From assembly GCA_019426215.1 (NCBI GenBank), contig CM033399.1, forward strand, positions 37,209,022-37,273,021: a DNA stretch of 64,000 nt. The letters are read 5' to 3'. The stretch is from Buddleja alternifolia. Its lineage: Eukaryota > Streptophyta > Magnoliopsida > Lamiales > Scrophulariaceae. The translations under genes and the position numbers were made by a program. Below, in pieces: positions 35,527-49,089 of the stretch (positions are counted from its first letter, which is position 1; every line of letters begins with the position of its first letter). Under the pieces are notes generated by a model. The model searched no databases, had not been told where the DNA came from, and saw only the letters and a program-made list of their open reading frames with translations.

Positions 35527-35604
35527 TAATTTTCTGTTTTAATGCTTGCATTTCTAACTGCAATTAAAGTGTGAAACTGAGCAAGTTTTGTAAGTTGCAA
35601 ACGA

Positions 35605-35890
35605 GTTCGAGCTCGATCTCGAGCTAGTGGCTCTCGAGCTCGAGCTAGTGGATCTCGAGCTCGAGCTAGTGGATCTCGAGCTCGAGCTAGTGGATCTCGA
35701 GCTCGAGCTAGTGGAATGGCTCTCGAGCTCGAGCTAGTGGAATGGCTCTCGAGCTCGAGCTAGTGGAATGGCTCTCGAGCTCGAGCTAGTAGATCTCGAG
35801 CTCGAGCTACTGGCTCTCGAGTTCGAGCTAGATCGAGAGCTAGGCTCGAGCTAGTGGGCTCGAGTTCGAGCTCGAGAGTTAGCCTCGAGC
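35605..35890. repeat. Self-complementary CTCGAG minisatellite
   Basis: Units of 21 bp (ggatctcgagctcgagctagt) and then 26 bp (with an added aatgg) repeat about eight times and decay at the right edge. The core ctcgagctcgag is its own reverse complement, so either strand could fold into many small hairpins. No open frame of interest. Confidence 0.9.
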
Positions 35891-36600
35891 TCGCGAATTT
35901 TCTATGCTCGAAACGAAATTTCTCGAAAATAAAGAGTTGCGTTTCTTCTCCTCGAGAAGTGCCATTATTCGAAAATCAAAATCAGAGATTTGAATCTCCA
36001 AAGAGAACAATCTGATAAGATCCACCCCAAAACTTGCAAGAGATCTGTTTACCTATAAATAGCTATCTAATTAAATTCTAGAAACAAGTTTAGATTTGCA
36101 ATATATTCACATCCTCTCAAATAACTGTACATAACTAACAGTAATCAGTTTAGATTTGAATGAACTCAAGTCGAAAATTGATCTTTGAAATGATGGTTAT
36201 AACTGGAAAGGTATCATTTAACATATATCTAAAACGATAACCACGTGACCAGTGACAGAGTTGTAGAGTCCAAGAACTAAGAATAACATAAAATCTGTAA
36301 ACTTATGCACCACTAATCACATGAAAAGCCAAAGAAGCTTACAACCAAAAAATAAACGAATTCACAAAAACATCAAGACATACCCTAACAACTGAAGAAA
36401 GTTTTCCGCAAATTCTGCAGCTCCAATGACAACAGCATGCCCTACACGGAAATCAGAAAACCCCATTGTAGAATACAGAAAATGAAATAAAAGCTAATAA
36501 CAACATAAAATTTGAAAGCTTAAACCTGGAAAAATAGCCATACATACCCTACCAACAGAAGAAGATTTTCCCCAAATTTGGATTTAAACCCCCCAAAAAC
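35891..36600. other. Intergenic stretch, nothing recognised
   Basis: Two loosely similar words ('acatacccta' near 36379 and 36542, each followed by 'gaagaa') suggest an old short duplication. No gene is supported. Confidence 0.4.
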
Positions 36601-36615
36601 ACACCGGTAATGGTA

Positions 36616-36892
36616 TATATTAAGTATGGTAATGTATATATTTTTTATATTAAATTTTTAGTGTATTAAATTTGTTTAGTTTTTATATTAATTGTTTTTT
36701 AGTGTATATACTGTTGTATAATATATATATGTGTTAGTGATAGTGGTGTGTTAGTGTGTATATTTATATATTTTTGTATATATTTTTTATATTAACTTTT
36801 TTTAGTGTATATACTTTTGTATAATATATATGTGTATTAGTGATAGTGGTGTGTTAGTGTGTATATTTATTTATTTTTGTATACATTTTCAG
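36616..36892 (+). repeat. AT-rich tandem repeat, about 112 bp period
   Basis: The words 'gtgatagtggtgtgttagtg' (36735 and 36840) and 'ttttagtgtatata' recur with a period of about 105-112 bp, preceded by a more decayed unit. Non-coding. Confidence 0.7.
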
Positions 36893-37299
36893 GGAAGGAA
36901 AGCAAAGGCAGAGCATGGACAACCACATTTTACTGTAGCAATGTCATTCACTCCTATTAAGTATGGTAATATATGGTCTTATGTCCTTTGATCATTGAAT
37001 TGTAACCGAGAAGTCAACAATGGAGGAATAAATTGTTTAGTAAAGATAATAATCTAGAGAATATAATATCACAACATTTTAAATAGGAAAACTATATAAT
37101 TAATTTGAGTACACACTTTGATTAAAAAATTAAGGAACTTACACACATACATTATCTACTAGTACATAGAAAGCAGCATGATTCATTTGAATATAAAAAG
37201 CATCTCAAAATTTCATATACATACATAATCTTAAAACTCTAGTTAACTAGCAAAAGTAGATGCCTGCAGGCATAGGACGTTGAGAAGTTGAAAGAGTGT

Positions 37300-40200
37300 T
37301 TATCTTCTCTGGAAGTTGAATGTCTTGATGGAATAGGCAAAGGTGAAAGTGAAGACGACCACGAATCCAAAAAGTATAGCTGCAACCATTCCAAGCATGT
37401 CGTGTCTGAACCCAAAGTAACTCCTCAAGAACTCTACCACCGTTTCTCCGGATTCCATCTGGTCGTGAACTTCTCCAAATTGTGATATGATGAAACCATA
37501 CAAGGTGTAAGCCATGGGATTTGCCCAGTAGTACCATCTCCACCAGACAGGTATTCTCTGTTATTGACATTTGTTTAGAGAAGTTAGTTAGTGGTCGTGA
37601 AAAGAATGTGTTTATGCTCAAACTAATGCAAGAATGATGTAGCCAAACTTACTGGTCGTGGGATGATAAATCCTGAGAACAAATTCCAGATTGCGTAGAA
37701 GAAAGAAGAGACGATGGCGGCAACATTGTGATTGGGAGTGACAGCCACAGTCATCATGCCGTAGAGGACAAAGTACAACAAAGAGAAGAACATGAAATAT
37801 AGGAACCAAAAGAATTTTTCAACAGACCAGTCGAATCCCATCATCGAGAAGACAATGAGACTGTAGATGATGCTTTGTACGAAGACATATGGAATTTCAA
37901 TGAGAAACTGCAAGAGAAACAAGAGCTTGTTGAGTAAATCTTAAATTCAAAAATGTTGTAAATTTCACACGTTTTGGGATGTTTATAGCTACTCACTTGA
38001 GAAAATGCATATGGTAAAGCTGAATACATTCCAGCTGCTTTTTCTCTATAAAAGACTGTTCTTTCAACGGCCACCACAGGCTGTACTGTTGAGCCATATT
38101 GGAATCCCAAGAAGTTGATGGCAGCATACATAGAACCCATTGCATTGAAGAGATCTTGTTGAGTTCTCCTACAATTCATAACATCCCAATAGAATTAGTG
38201 TTGAACTAATGAAAAGGTTTCAGAGGTTTGCTTTTGTTTTTTTTTGCCCACTTACCATCGAGAGCCAAGATCCCAGAACATGGTCCCGAATATAATAGCT
38301 ATGAAGGTTGTGAATGCAAATCTTGAAGCTGTATAAGGAGGGTTTCGCCAGTATGACCAGTGTTGTTTCCACAGGCAAGCAATGCATTGGGTGAGGAAAG
38401 ATTGCGAATATTGAGTGGGAAAGAACAGGTCTTTTGTGCCAGGACGAGGGACGCTTAACTCCCTTATTAGGGCTTTGTTCCTCCTGCAATTTTTACACAT
38501 CAAAAATTATAAGCATTTCATAAAATTATATTTGATCCCAAAAACTACTTTTTGATTATTAAGGAATTCAACTAACATGTATAATTCAGATTTCTTGTAG
38601 AGGTCAGCAAAGTCAACCCCCAACATGAGTTCTTGTGATGAAGCAGTGACTTCCAGCATCCAAGTAGCTGGGTTGTAACCGTCTTTAATCTTTGGAACTC
38701 CTTCAATTCCTTCAAAGTACTTGATCAAATGGGTTGACCGGCGACCCAATGGTCCGACATATATTTCTTCTCCTCCCCGTTTCATCAAAAATAGCTACAA
38801 AAAGTCGTGTTATTTTAGCAACTCATGTAAACCAAATATCATCATGTTATGTGAAGCTACTAGCATAAATTTTCTTATTTCTTTCCATTTTGCTTACCTC
38901 ATCAAATGCTTCAAATATGTCAATGCTTGGCTGATGGATGGTGCACACCACGGTTCTTCCTGTGTTCACTGTATTCCTGACCGTTCTCATCACGATTGCA
39001 GCAGCTCTTGCATCAAGCCCGGACGTTGGCTCATCCATGAATATGATTGAAGGGTTTGCTACAAGTTCAACTGCAATTGTAAGCCTTTTTCGCTGCTCAG
39101 TTGAGAGACCGCTGACCCCAGGCAATCCAACTAGTGATCCTCTTAAGGGGTTAAGCTCCACAAGTTCCATTACCTCCTCAACGAACATCTGCAAATAAGA
39201 GATGAAACTTAATATTATTCATGAAGTTTCATTATGAGAATTACGTAAAAAATTGCAAAATGGTGTCTCAATTCACAAACCTGTCTAGTTTGTTTATCAG
39301 TTTCCCCTGGCAACCGCAACCAAGCCGAATAAACAAGAGACTCATAAACAGTGACGTTTGGAGAATGGATGTCGTTCTGTTCACAATATCCAGAAATCCT
39401 AGCAAATGTTTGCTGGTTTTTCGGATAACCTGAGATTGTGATGTTTCCCTCAATATATCCACCAGTTTTTCTTCCAGCTAATACATCCATCAACGTTGTT
39501 TTACCAGCTCCACTAACACCCATCAAAGCTGAAAGAACTCCTGGCCTGAAAGCTCCACTTATACCTTTCAAGAGCTCCAATTTATCTTCAGTGGCACCTT
39601 GAGCTTTCATTTCCTGCAAGCCAAAATAGTTATTTAAGTGATTAATTGATTTTAGTTGTAAAAAATATTGACCGTTTCATCTTATAACATTTTTTAACTT
39701 GAACTTACTGCTGGCATGTCAACAGAGTATCTGATGTCATCAAACGTGATGGCATGTGGTTCAAATGGAAGAATCATTCCCCTTTTCCTATTCTCATCGA
39801 CTACTTCAATGGCATCTGCTCTCGTGGATGAGGATCCAGAGGAGATGCTCTTCCGCATACTCGCATTGCTTCGGCTGACAGAGCCACCCTTTTGGAGATT
39901 AGCTTCATTTGCTTCTGGTAAGACAGCTTGAATCTTCTCAAAAGCTGCATCATTATGTTGAATTAATATATTAACTGATGAATGTTATCTAGAAAATATA
40001 TTTGGAGGTACTGAAAGTAGAAAAACTCACGTTTGAGGAATGTTAGAGCAATAAGGTAGAAGAAGTTGAATAGAAATACGAATCCAACTAATGCCCCCAA
40101 TCCTATCCAATACCAGTAAGCTTGAGGAAAGAAACTTCGAGACTCCATCACAAGGACTCCTAAGCGGGTTCCATTTACCAACTATAAGTTTACAATATCA

Positions 40201-43200
40201 TTATTAGTTTGGTATTTTTCATATGGCGAAATACCGCAAAAACAATTCTGAAGGCAACCATTAATGCATTGACTTACAGTGCTCCAGCTGTGACCTGAGA
40301 ATTCATTCGCAAGAATTGCATTCTGAGCATACATCAATGGTGAGGACCAGTAGCCCCATAACCACCAAGCCTTTACATCCTCTGAATTATTAATAAAAGA
40401 GATGTGATGAGAAATTTTTCACCATTTTATTGTACGGTAGACTGAAACATTTTATCCTTGTTTCATACCTCGTGATAGGACAAAGCCACCTAATGCAAAA
40501 AGCAGGAGCAGCGCAAACAAGCCAAATGTGTTTGCAACAATCATGTTCCTACCCGCCGCCCCAATAAATCTGAACAATCCTGCTGCCATTTGGTGAACAA
40601 ATAAAAGCAATAAATACTGCTTGGCAAACCTGCAATTGAAGACTCTTGATCAGTAATCATATTTTGAAGAAATGAGTCGTTTGCTTGAGCTTATAAGTTT
40701 TTACAAAGTGTTTAGTGAATTTTTTGATAAAACAACTTATAAGATCTCAACATAAGTTGTCACGAGCTTATAAGCTTCTAAAAGTTATATCAGGAAACTT
40801 CAACTTATATGTTAGGTACACATAAGTTAGAGAGCTTATAAGCTCCGAAAATATCTTATAAGCAGTAAGAGCTTATAAGCTTTTGAAAAGAAGCTTAGCC
40901 AAACATCCTCTTAGTAATTTATCAGAGGTAATAATTGGCAATTTTTTACCTTCCTACATTAGGATCAAATCCAATTACATAGTATGTGAGAAACGTCCAT
41001 ATAGCAACTTCAACAAAGCTAATTGGGATTTTCAGGAGCCATGCAGGTAGAGCATATGCCCATGGGGGGAAGAAGTACATATCCCTCTGTTTGTAGAAGA
41101 CGGGAAGCTTGTAAACCGTCATTGCAAGCTCTGACATTCCGTTGAACATGACCATAATCACGGTGTAAAATAAAGCACCAGTATATATCCCTCCACCAGC
41201 TATATTATCTTTGTTCATCTCAGTTCGGAGAAAGACAGTCAATGCAATCAATGACATTATCGTAAGCTGAAAGCAAATATACGAAATTACTTTTAGTAAC
41301 TGCCTTTCAGCTAAAAATAATCGATAAACGTAAAGGGATTAGAGTTAGCAAATACATGCCTGGGTGATCTTGAAGTAATAGACGAAAGAGTTTCTCTTCA
41401 TCAACAAGAGTTCTCTGTCTGCACAAGCTTTTAGGAGTTCTTTCTCTCCAAGACCATACTTTTTCGTGGACAAAGCAGCAGGATGACTTTTGGTCTTATC
41501 AAATGGAATTGCCAGCTCATCACCGACCCTTCGTCCAACAACATAGGATTGGAATGACTCTGCAAATTCACCGACTGAAATGAATTGGTAAGGCTCATCC
41601 TTACGTGCCCAGTATTGCCTCTGATCTTTCTTTGATGTCACCTGCATTTTACAAGTAATTTCTCATTAGAACCAATAGAAATACTTTATACACATATATG
41701 TATTGAAAAAGTAGGCATTTTTATTATCACTTTTGCTTACTTCTTGCAAGAAATCAGCGACGCCTTTTCTTTCCGGACATTTGAAACCCATGGACTCAAA
41801 GAAGTCGAGAACATTTTCTCTAGGACCCTGATAAACAATCTGGCCATCCGACAAGAGCACGATATCATCAAACAGATCGTACGTCTCGGGTGCTGGCTGG
41901 AGGAGGGAGATAAAAGCAGTTCCCTTCATAATGTGGACATATTGGCGTAGCGTATTGATGATTTGGTAAGTTGTCGAACTGTCTAATCCAGTCGATATCT
42001 CGTCCATGAAAAGCGCCTTTGCTGGTCCAACAAGCATTTCACCGGTTGTGACACGCTTTTTCTGTCCTCCAGAAATTCCTCTAACCATTTCATCTCCAAC
42101 CAAGGTATCGGCACAAATGTCAAGTCCCAAGACCTTAAGAATGTAATCTGTCACGACATTTGCTTCATCGCCTTCTGTGGCTTCCGCCTACATTTTTAGA
42201 AGTAGATCAGTTTTTTTTCTTTTTCTTTTTGGCATTTCAAACATTGTTGCTATAGATTTGATTTTCATTTCTGATTATGATAAGTGATATATTTTGCTAA
42301 TTGGCAATTCAAAACAGGGGAAAGTATGAATTTAAATTTTTCTTTAGTTTCTTTAACCATAAAGATGGAGTTCTTAGCATAGCAAAGTTGCAATTTTTTC
42401 GTCTAGGCAACGAAGTTGAATGTTGATCAGATGCGAAATGAAACGCAATTCTTGTCGAAAGCGCTCAAGAAAGCTGTAATTTAACTCTCATATTTTCCGC
42501 TCTCTGTATACAATGGAAATTCTATGGTACACTTTAATCTTGTCGTATTTATTTGGTGTTTCATTAAAGTAGCATTATCTCTAAATAGTACTGTTCTAAA
42601 TGAGGCGGCTCAAAGAAGAAAATTCAGCCATCCTTCTAGAAGTCTATACATATAAGTCAACTAACCAATCAAAATTTATAAATAAAATATAGATTCTGTT
42701 ACCTTCATGTATATATCAACATCAGGATCTGGTTTAATATTTGCAGCTTTCTCCCTCCTTGACAACTCTGCCAGCATCTCTGTTCAAATCAACATATATA
42801 CAATAATTGTTATAAATTCCAATTAAATATATAATAAAAAGCATAATTTGAGCCTTAGAATTTAATATATATATATATACACAGATATATATGTATATAT
42901 ATCTAAGTCTTTGTACGAACCGTAGCGTGAGCCAACTCCTTGGCATCTAGCAGAAAATGCTAAAGTCTCTCTCACAGTCATTTCTCCAATATGCAAATCA
43001 TGCTGGCTAATGTATGCTGCAGTTCTTTGTGGTACAAATTCATCCATTCCATGTCCATTATAAGTCACCCTACCCGAAAACTATCGAAAATAATTTAATT
43101 AATTAGAAATACATAAAAAAAAAAATCATTAATTAAAAAAAATTCAAATTAATTTATATTTACTTTGAGAGTTGGATCAAGCTTTCCAGCCAAAGCTAGC

Positions 43201-44166
43201 AAAAGTGTAGTTTTTCCAGAACTTGGAGGACCTAAGAGCAAAGTCATCCTGCATGGCTTAATTATCCCACTCACATCCTTAAGAATTGTAAATGGCTTCT
43301 TTCTGCTTGGAAGTATGTGGAGAGTGTTCAACAATCCCTGAAAAAAATAACATATATATAAGACATTATATAAATACATGTATGTATATACAGGGACAGG
43401 GACGAAGCCAGAAATAAAGGTTTTGGGGGAGAATACAAAACAAACGGGGCAAAATTGAATATTTTTAGATTTTGAGGGGCGTAAAATTTTAAATTTTAAG
43501 AATTTGTAGGATGAAAAAAAAAATCAAAGTTGGGGCTGGGCTGGTGTGTATGTATATATGTATGCATATATGTTATACCTCTACAAGATTGATGTTGAAG
43601 TTGATAAAAGTAGGAAGAGCCCTGCTAGCACTATAGGCCTCTGCATCAATACTTAGATGTTCATATCTCACTTCAATTGTTGGCATATCAATTCCAACTC
43701 TGCATAACAAAAAGATTTAACCATTTATATTAGACAAATTCAAATTATGATCGTAAAAGAAGAAGAAAAAAGCTTAAATATTACAAAAAAGCTTAAATAT
43801 TACAAAAAAATACCTATCAATTCTGTTTCTGAGCTTTAACAAGAACTTCTCATTATCATCATCAACAGTATTAACAAGTCTGTCAACCAGATTCCTCTTA
43901 TCCTGCAATCCAAGATTATTAACGTCGATTTCGTTAGCGCCTTTCGATCCGAAAAGAAGTCCTTTTCTTAGACGATCAAAAGTTGGTAGTTTCTCCAAAG
44001 CAGCCCATTTTAAGGCCTCTTCATCATCTTCTTCTCGCGATGATCGTGAAAAGACTTCTATACCCGTGTTTCGCCATAGGTTCGAGCTGTTAGCCCGAAC
44101 GCTAGAGCTTCGTTTACTGCTTGCTCGTAAGCTACTACTAGCTTTATAAAGATCACCTGCATCCAT
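37300..44166 (-). CDS. Full-size ABCG transporter, PDR1/ABCG40 type
   Basis: About 19 exons run on the minus strand from [14 protein letters not shown] (ATG at 44166) to KTFNFQRR (stop at 37300), roughly 1430 residues, the usual full-size PDR length. The order is NBD-TMD-NBD-TMD. The first NBD has GPPSSGKTT, the signature [10 protein letters not shown] and Walker B KALFMDEI. The second has [17 protein letters not shown] and [15 protein letters not shown]-specific words include the N-terminal [20 protein letters not shown], the inter-half [20 protein letters not shown], and the pre-C-terminal [10 protein letters not shown]. The family exports terpenoids, abscisic acid or other hydrophobic compounds across the plasma membrane; the substrate here cannot be read from sequence. 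All junctions checked keep phase and no premature stop was seen, so the gene appears functional. Confidence 0.92.
40688..40912. mobile_element. MITE-like insertion in an ABCG intron
   Basis: The edges read 'gcttataagtttttacaaag' and 'gccaaacatcctctta', and the interior repeats the palindromic word agcttataagct in several variants (near 40767, 40828, 40872). Such blocks are widespread in dicot introns. It lies wholly in the intron left of the exon ending near 40949, so the protein is not affected. Confidence 0.5.
42189..42697. other. Long ABCG intron, nothing further recognised
   Basis: A 0.5 kb AT-rich intron between the exons coding [10 protein letters not shown] and VDIYMK. No inserted element with clear ends. 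Confidence 0.5.
43395..43550. repeat. Repeat remnant in an ABCG intron
   Basis: Unlike the surrounding intron, this block is purine-rich and has words such as 'gggacgaagccagaaat' and 'ttttgaggggcgtaaa', seen as a dispersed intronic repeat in many dicots. The boundaries are vague. Confidence 0.3.
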
Positions 44167-44366
44167 TTCTTTAAAAAACTTTCACCAGCCCAAAAATGTT
44201 GCAAAAAAAAATACCCTCTTAATTTTATTGTTTTCTGTTTTGTCACAAGGGATATCTTGAAAAGATTCAATGTTTTCTATGAATGAATACAATCTGTTTT
44301 TCTTTTCTTGTGTGTTTGAGATGGAAAGATTGAATGTTGGTAATGGTGGAAGATTTTTAAGGTTTA

Positions 44367-44374
44367 TTTATATA
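44367..44374 (-). promoter_or_regulatory. Candidate TATA box of the ABCG gene
   Basis: The minus strand reads TATATAAA about 200 bp upstream of the ATG at 44166, in an otherwise plausible promoter position. No other element is assigned. Confidence 0.45.
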
Positions 44375-44399
44375 TAGGTGGTGTTCTTTTTTTTGGTCA

Positions 44400-45362
44400 A
44401 GGTGGCTTTTAATAGTCAACTTGAGGGATTTTTTCCACATTGGAAAATTCCGTTTTAATTTGAAGATGTTTCTTAGAAATTGGTGGATGTGTATATGCCA
44501 CCTTTCCTTGACCTTCATGAACTATTTAATTGGTCTTCCAGAAGGATAGTAATGTTTGTAGTGTTTTATTTTAAGCAACTCAATACATTTTTGGTTTGCT
44601 TTCTCGAAAGTAGCTCCTACATTACTTACATTAGAGATGATATATTATATATACTTTTTAAATTTTTTACCATATATATATGTATATATTACATGAAAAT
44701 ATAAAAAAGAAATTGTACTTGCTTTACATAATACAATAGTTGCAAATTGATTGTACTTGCCATACGTAATACAATAATTTCAATTTTCACATCTTAAATA
44801 TAAAATTAAGGGCCCCCTCAAAAAAAAAATTAAGGGCATAATAGATTCTTACAAGTAAATGATTTTTTTTAAAAGTATTGGATAATCTTTTTCGGGACAA
44901 ACAAAAGTAGAAATGTGTACATCTTATCTTTTCTGAGACGGAGAGAATTTATATTTTGAATTAGTGCAAAATATTATATTAGTTAGTTTTAAAAAAAAAA
45001 TCATTTAGGAGTAGACTATTATTTTGTGTGATATTATTGTTTTGGACATGGAATGAGTCTGTTTTGGAAATGAAAGAAAATAAATACTAGATATATTGGA
45101 AACCATTCCTCAATTATTAATTTGATTTATGGTCAGATATGTTAATATCTCAGTCAACTGAATGAGCTCAGGAATACTCAGACAAATGTAATTTGAGGCC
45201 TCCATTGTTGAATGACTGTTGGACCGGGCCCCATTTTGAACACGTTTTAATTTTATTGGTTTATTTTTATTTTATTTTGTTATTTTAGTGTATAGCACGC
45301 CTTTATCCTTATGATACCCTCCAATTTTCGAATATATAATTCAATGAATATATATATATATA
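44400..45362. other. ABCG upstream region, otherwise nothing recognised
   Basis: This presumably contains the promoter of the minus-strand transporter gene. AT-rich, with a short direct repeat ('ttgtacttgc' near 44714 and 44751). No gene. Confidence 0.5.
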
Positions 45363-47569
45363 CTAGCGTGTCCCCCGTGCTATGCACGGTAGATCATTTT
45401 AAGCTTTTTTAATAAAAAAATAAATATATAAAAAAGTATAATATATGTTATGATCCACGTAACATATTTAAAATATAAAGATATTATTTTACTCATATTT
45501 AAAATAAAAAAATTGTTTCCAGAAAAATAAAAGGAAAGTCAATAAAGATAGAAAATATAAAAAAACACAACTGGATTTAAATAAATAAATATGGATACCG
45601 ACCAAATTTATAAAAGTGACTAATATATATGTTTACTTGGCGAGTAAGAAATAAATTAATCATAATATGAACTAAATTAATACCCTTTTTGTGTCTCCCT
45701 ACACTAAAATGTAATACCAATATTCCACTCGAAATTCAAATGGGAAACTCCAAATTATGATCATGTGCATTTCTCAAGTTTTAGACTCATTATCTCATAA
45801 ACGTAACTTTGTAATTGTATAATTGTATACGAAATTTTATCTAAATGTTTGTTAGCTAGGGTAGCTTTTATGTTTATTATAATATTATCTTAGTAAGTAG
45901 AGATAAAAATAATTGTTACATGACTAATCATTTTATATACATAAGATACTTATTTATTTCTGTAAAATTCTTCAAATGGATTTCTTTGAAATTGAGTATG
46001 ATACTTGTTGACTAATTTAAATTAAAAACATTACGGTTTTATTTATGAATTGTGCATTGTGAAATATTTTGCTAACTTATATTATTATTTTTTTTCTTTT
46101 ACTTTTTAGGTTTTCATTCAACTCAATTACATAATGTCTTTGACGACTGAATGCTCTCATAGCCAAATATTGATGCTGCTACAAATATATCTCCTATTTA
46201 TTATGGCTCAAGTATCAAATGTATACACAATACCCAAAAGAAATTTTAACAAAAAACACCTATCTAAAATATGAACCCGATGGGCACCTGAAAATCTAAT
46301 CTAAATGGCCACTACGTAATCAAAAAAATGATTACAAAATTGGACAAAGAATGAAATGTAGAAATAGGATAAAGAGCTGGAAAAAGAAAAAGAACAACTC
46401 TTCAAAAATAGTAAATAAATAAATAATGCCTTCTTGTAAGAGGACTATAAGTAAAATTAGTTTCGAACTACAACAGCCATTAAAAACTTTCTATTGCATT
46501 AACAGAACTCAAAATTGTACAAAAAATTAGAATTTGAGTGAATATGCAATGTGGAGTTGATGGTGGGTTTCTAAAATATTGTGAAAATATCGATATTCTA
46601 GATGCTTTTAATTATTTTGTGGCCTATAATCATTTTAAAAACAAAGAAAATTAAGCTTAGTGATAATTGAAAGAAGAATGAGAATACCTTGGCAAACAAT
46701 TAAAATGAGCCCTTGATATTCCAAGCCTAAATACCAAATAGAAATACAAAAGGTGAGAACAAATTATGAAGCAATCATAATCACATACATAATCAAATTT
46801 AAGATCATAAATATAAAAAAATAAAAAATATATACCTGAATGAGAAGAATGATTTACACGTACCTTAGGATTGTAGAGGGAAAAAAAATTAAAAAAAATC
46901 AGATAAGTTTTTATGAATAATCCAAGCCACAATATGATATATAAAAAGTAGAGTAAAAGATGGTGATGAACGATTCATGCATACCAAAAAATATAAAAGA
47001 AAATATAACCTATTATATTAGAGAAGATAGATAATAAAGAAAAGTTTATACCTTCAAAGAATCTGATTTTCTTCTTCGCTCAGCGAGCTGAATTAAAACT
47101 TTCTTGTAAGGTTTTTTTCTTCATGAAATCCGAGATTTGGCACTTTCATTCACCTCTGTAATGTAAACGTTCAAAAAGAATGAGAATATTATTGGCTTCA
47201 AAAGTATGGAAAGAAAATCAAGGAATAATTATTTTCTTTATGTTTTTAGATTTTATTTTGTTATCAATTTAGTGTATAGCAAGTTATAGATTTTGGGAAT
47301 GAGATGATATGATATAAATTTGGGAGCAAATTTTGGTCTTTCCATTTTCAAAGCAAATCATAATCAAAGTATTGGAATGAAAATTGCTCTTCCCATTTCG
47401 GTCACAATGATCAATTAGTGTTAATTGGGTGATTTGAGTATAATAATTAATAGCAACCAATAAGAATTTTTCTATGGAATAAAAAAACTCAAAATTCTAG
47501 AAAATTAGGATTTGAGTACCATTGGGTCAAAATTGGTCAAACACATCCTTCAAATATATATAATATAGA
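45363..47569 (-). mobile_element. Non-autonomous Helitron with both ends (2.2 kb)
   Basis: The left end is A|CTAG at 45363, followed by a hairpin CCGTGC-TAT-GCACGG at 45375-45389, which on the minus strand is a 3' hairpin just before CTAG. The right end reads ...atataga|t, so the minus strand begins TCTATATTATATAT after a host A. Both ends therefore fit the TC...CTRR rule and an A-T target. The interior is AT-rich and has no Rep, helicase or RPA frame. Segments at about 46650-47150 have intron/exon-like texture, but I could not identify a captured gene. Confidence 0.7.
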
Positions 47570-47746
47570 TATGAAGCAATATTCATCTGACAGGGTGTAG
47601 TTTTTTCAAACCTTTTATTCTAAAAAAATTGAAAGGATTAGTAAAGTGGGGAGAGATATGTGAAATTAACGAGGTCATAATAATAGGAGTACAAACAAAC
47701 TAATTAGAGGTGTTAATAAAATAAGTTAAAGTGGTGGATCCAATAA

Positions 47747-47935
47747 TCATAACCGATCATTCTACAGTGGACAGTGCAGTAAAATTCGTTCATTTTTTTA
47801 CTTTAGATCATGGTTATTAGGTGATTTTCATCATCTATCTTCTACCATATTTAAGGTCAAAAATGGTCAATTCTACTGTACTCAATTCAATTCACTGTAG
47901 AATCATAAAGTATAACCACAATTGGATTCAAACAT
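47747..47935. mobile_element. Small MITE-like element
   Basis: Inverted ends share 'gatcattctacagtg' on the left and its counterpart 'cactgtagaatcata' on the right, with matching outer words (ccaataatcataacc versus the complement of ggttatac...attgg). About 190 bp and non-coding. Confidence 0.45.
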
Positions 47936-48035
47936 AAGCGATACTCATGGAACAACCAACCACTGTGATTGATCATTCATGTATATAATTTCATGAAAGT
48001 TTGCAAACATGAAAGTAAAATTCAAACATTAACGC

Positions 48036-48620
48036 CATGTTTGGTTCAAGGAATTTATTAGGGAAAACAAAAAAGAAAACACAAGAAAAATCATTTTATA
48101 TTGTTTGATTACTAGAGAAAATGAAAAGGAAAAAAAATAGGAGAGAAAATCTAAAATTAATTTGAAACAATGTAAAATATCCATCTCCAGAAGAAAAAAA
48201 ATCATGACAAAAGTAAGAAAAAGTGTTTTTAGGGATAAGAAATGTGGTGTTAAAAATGTGTTTTGATGAGTTTTTTTTTAAGAAAAAAAATATGTAATGA
48301 TTATGGTTAATGTGCTATGTTTTTTGTTGTGAGAAATTTGTTTAAATTCAACACATCTTAATTAAACTCATCGATTTAGACATCAAGAAATAGGCAAAAA
48401 ATAAATTTTATTTCGCACGTTGCATTAATTTACATTATAATATGTAATTAATTTGACTCTAAGCATTGAGAAATAGCTGGAAGAAACTTTTTTAATAGAC
48501 GAGTGATTTGTCAAATCATAAATAGTAGAAATCAATTCTTTCTTTTTAGCAAGAATTTCTTTAAACTTAGTTAGAATTTATTCTTAAAAAAATTTTGATG
48601 ATGTGCGAACCAAACACATT
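48036..48620. mobile_element. MITE-like element with TTTGGTTC ends
   Basis: The left edge has atgtttggttcaag and the right edge the inverted gcgaaccaaacacat. The interior is A-rich with no frame. The TIR is short, so the confidence is modest. Confidence 0.4.
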
Positions 48621-49089
48621 GTTTAAATAAAAAATCTCTAATTTTTTTTCTTTCTAATGGAAGTTCCCAACCAATTAGGAAGCCTAACTGGCTTCTTTGT
48701 AAGTTTTTTTTTTTCACTTTAACACTTTTCTTGAATCACACAGAGCGCAGATGTCACTGATTGGTTGATTCATTTATGTCAAACACACAATTTAATATGT
48801 CCATCTTAATTATACTTACATATACTGAAGTGTCGTCGTCGAATTAATAGTATAACTACTTGAAATAATTTGATTTTTGAATGGTCATATTAACATACCA
48901 AAAATTATATATCACATCATCACCTTGCCTGAAAAAGCTGACTTGGACCAAACCAAACTTAATTTCTTGAAGTCATCCAAATATACCATTTTTATTTTTT
49001 TTTGATAATTTCATCCAAATAAACTTCAATTTAACATACACAATACAAATGGTGATATGGCAAATAAGGAGGAGCAATCAAAGATTGAC
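48621..49089. other. AT-rich intergenic stretch, nothing recognised
   Basis: No supported feature. Confidence 0.5.

Noticed and set aside
35605..35890. CRISPR-like array
   Set aside because: The repeats are contiguous with no unique spacers, and this is a plant genome; it is a minisatellite.
37300..44166. ABCG gene as a pseudogene
   Set aside because: Each exon junction examined keeps phase and all nucleotide-binding motifs are present; no premature stop was found.
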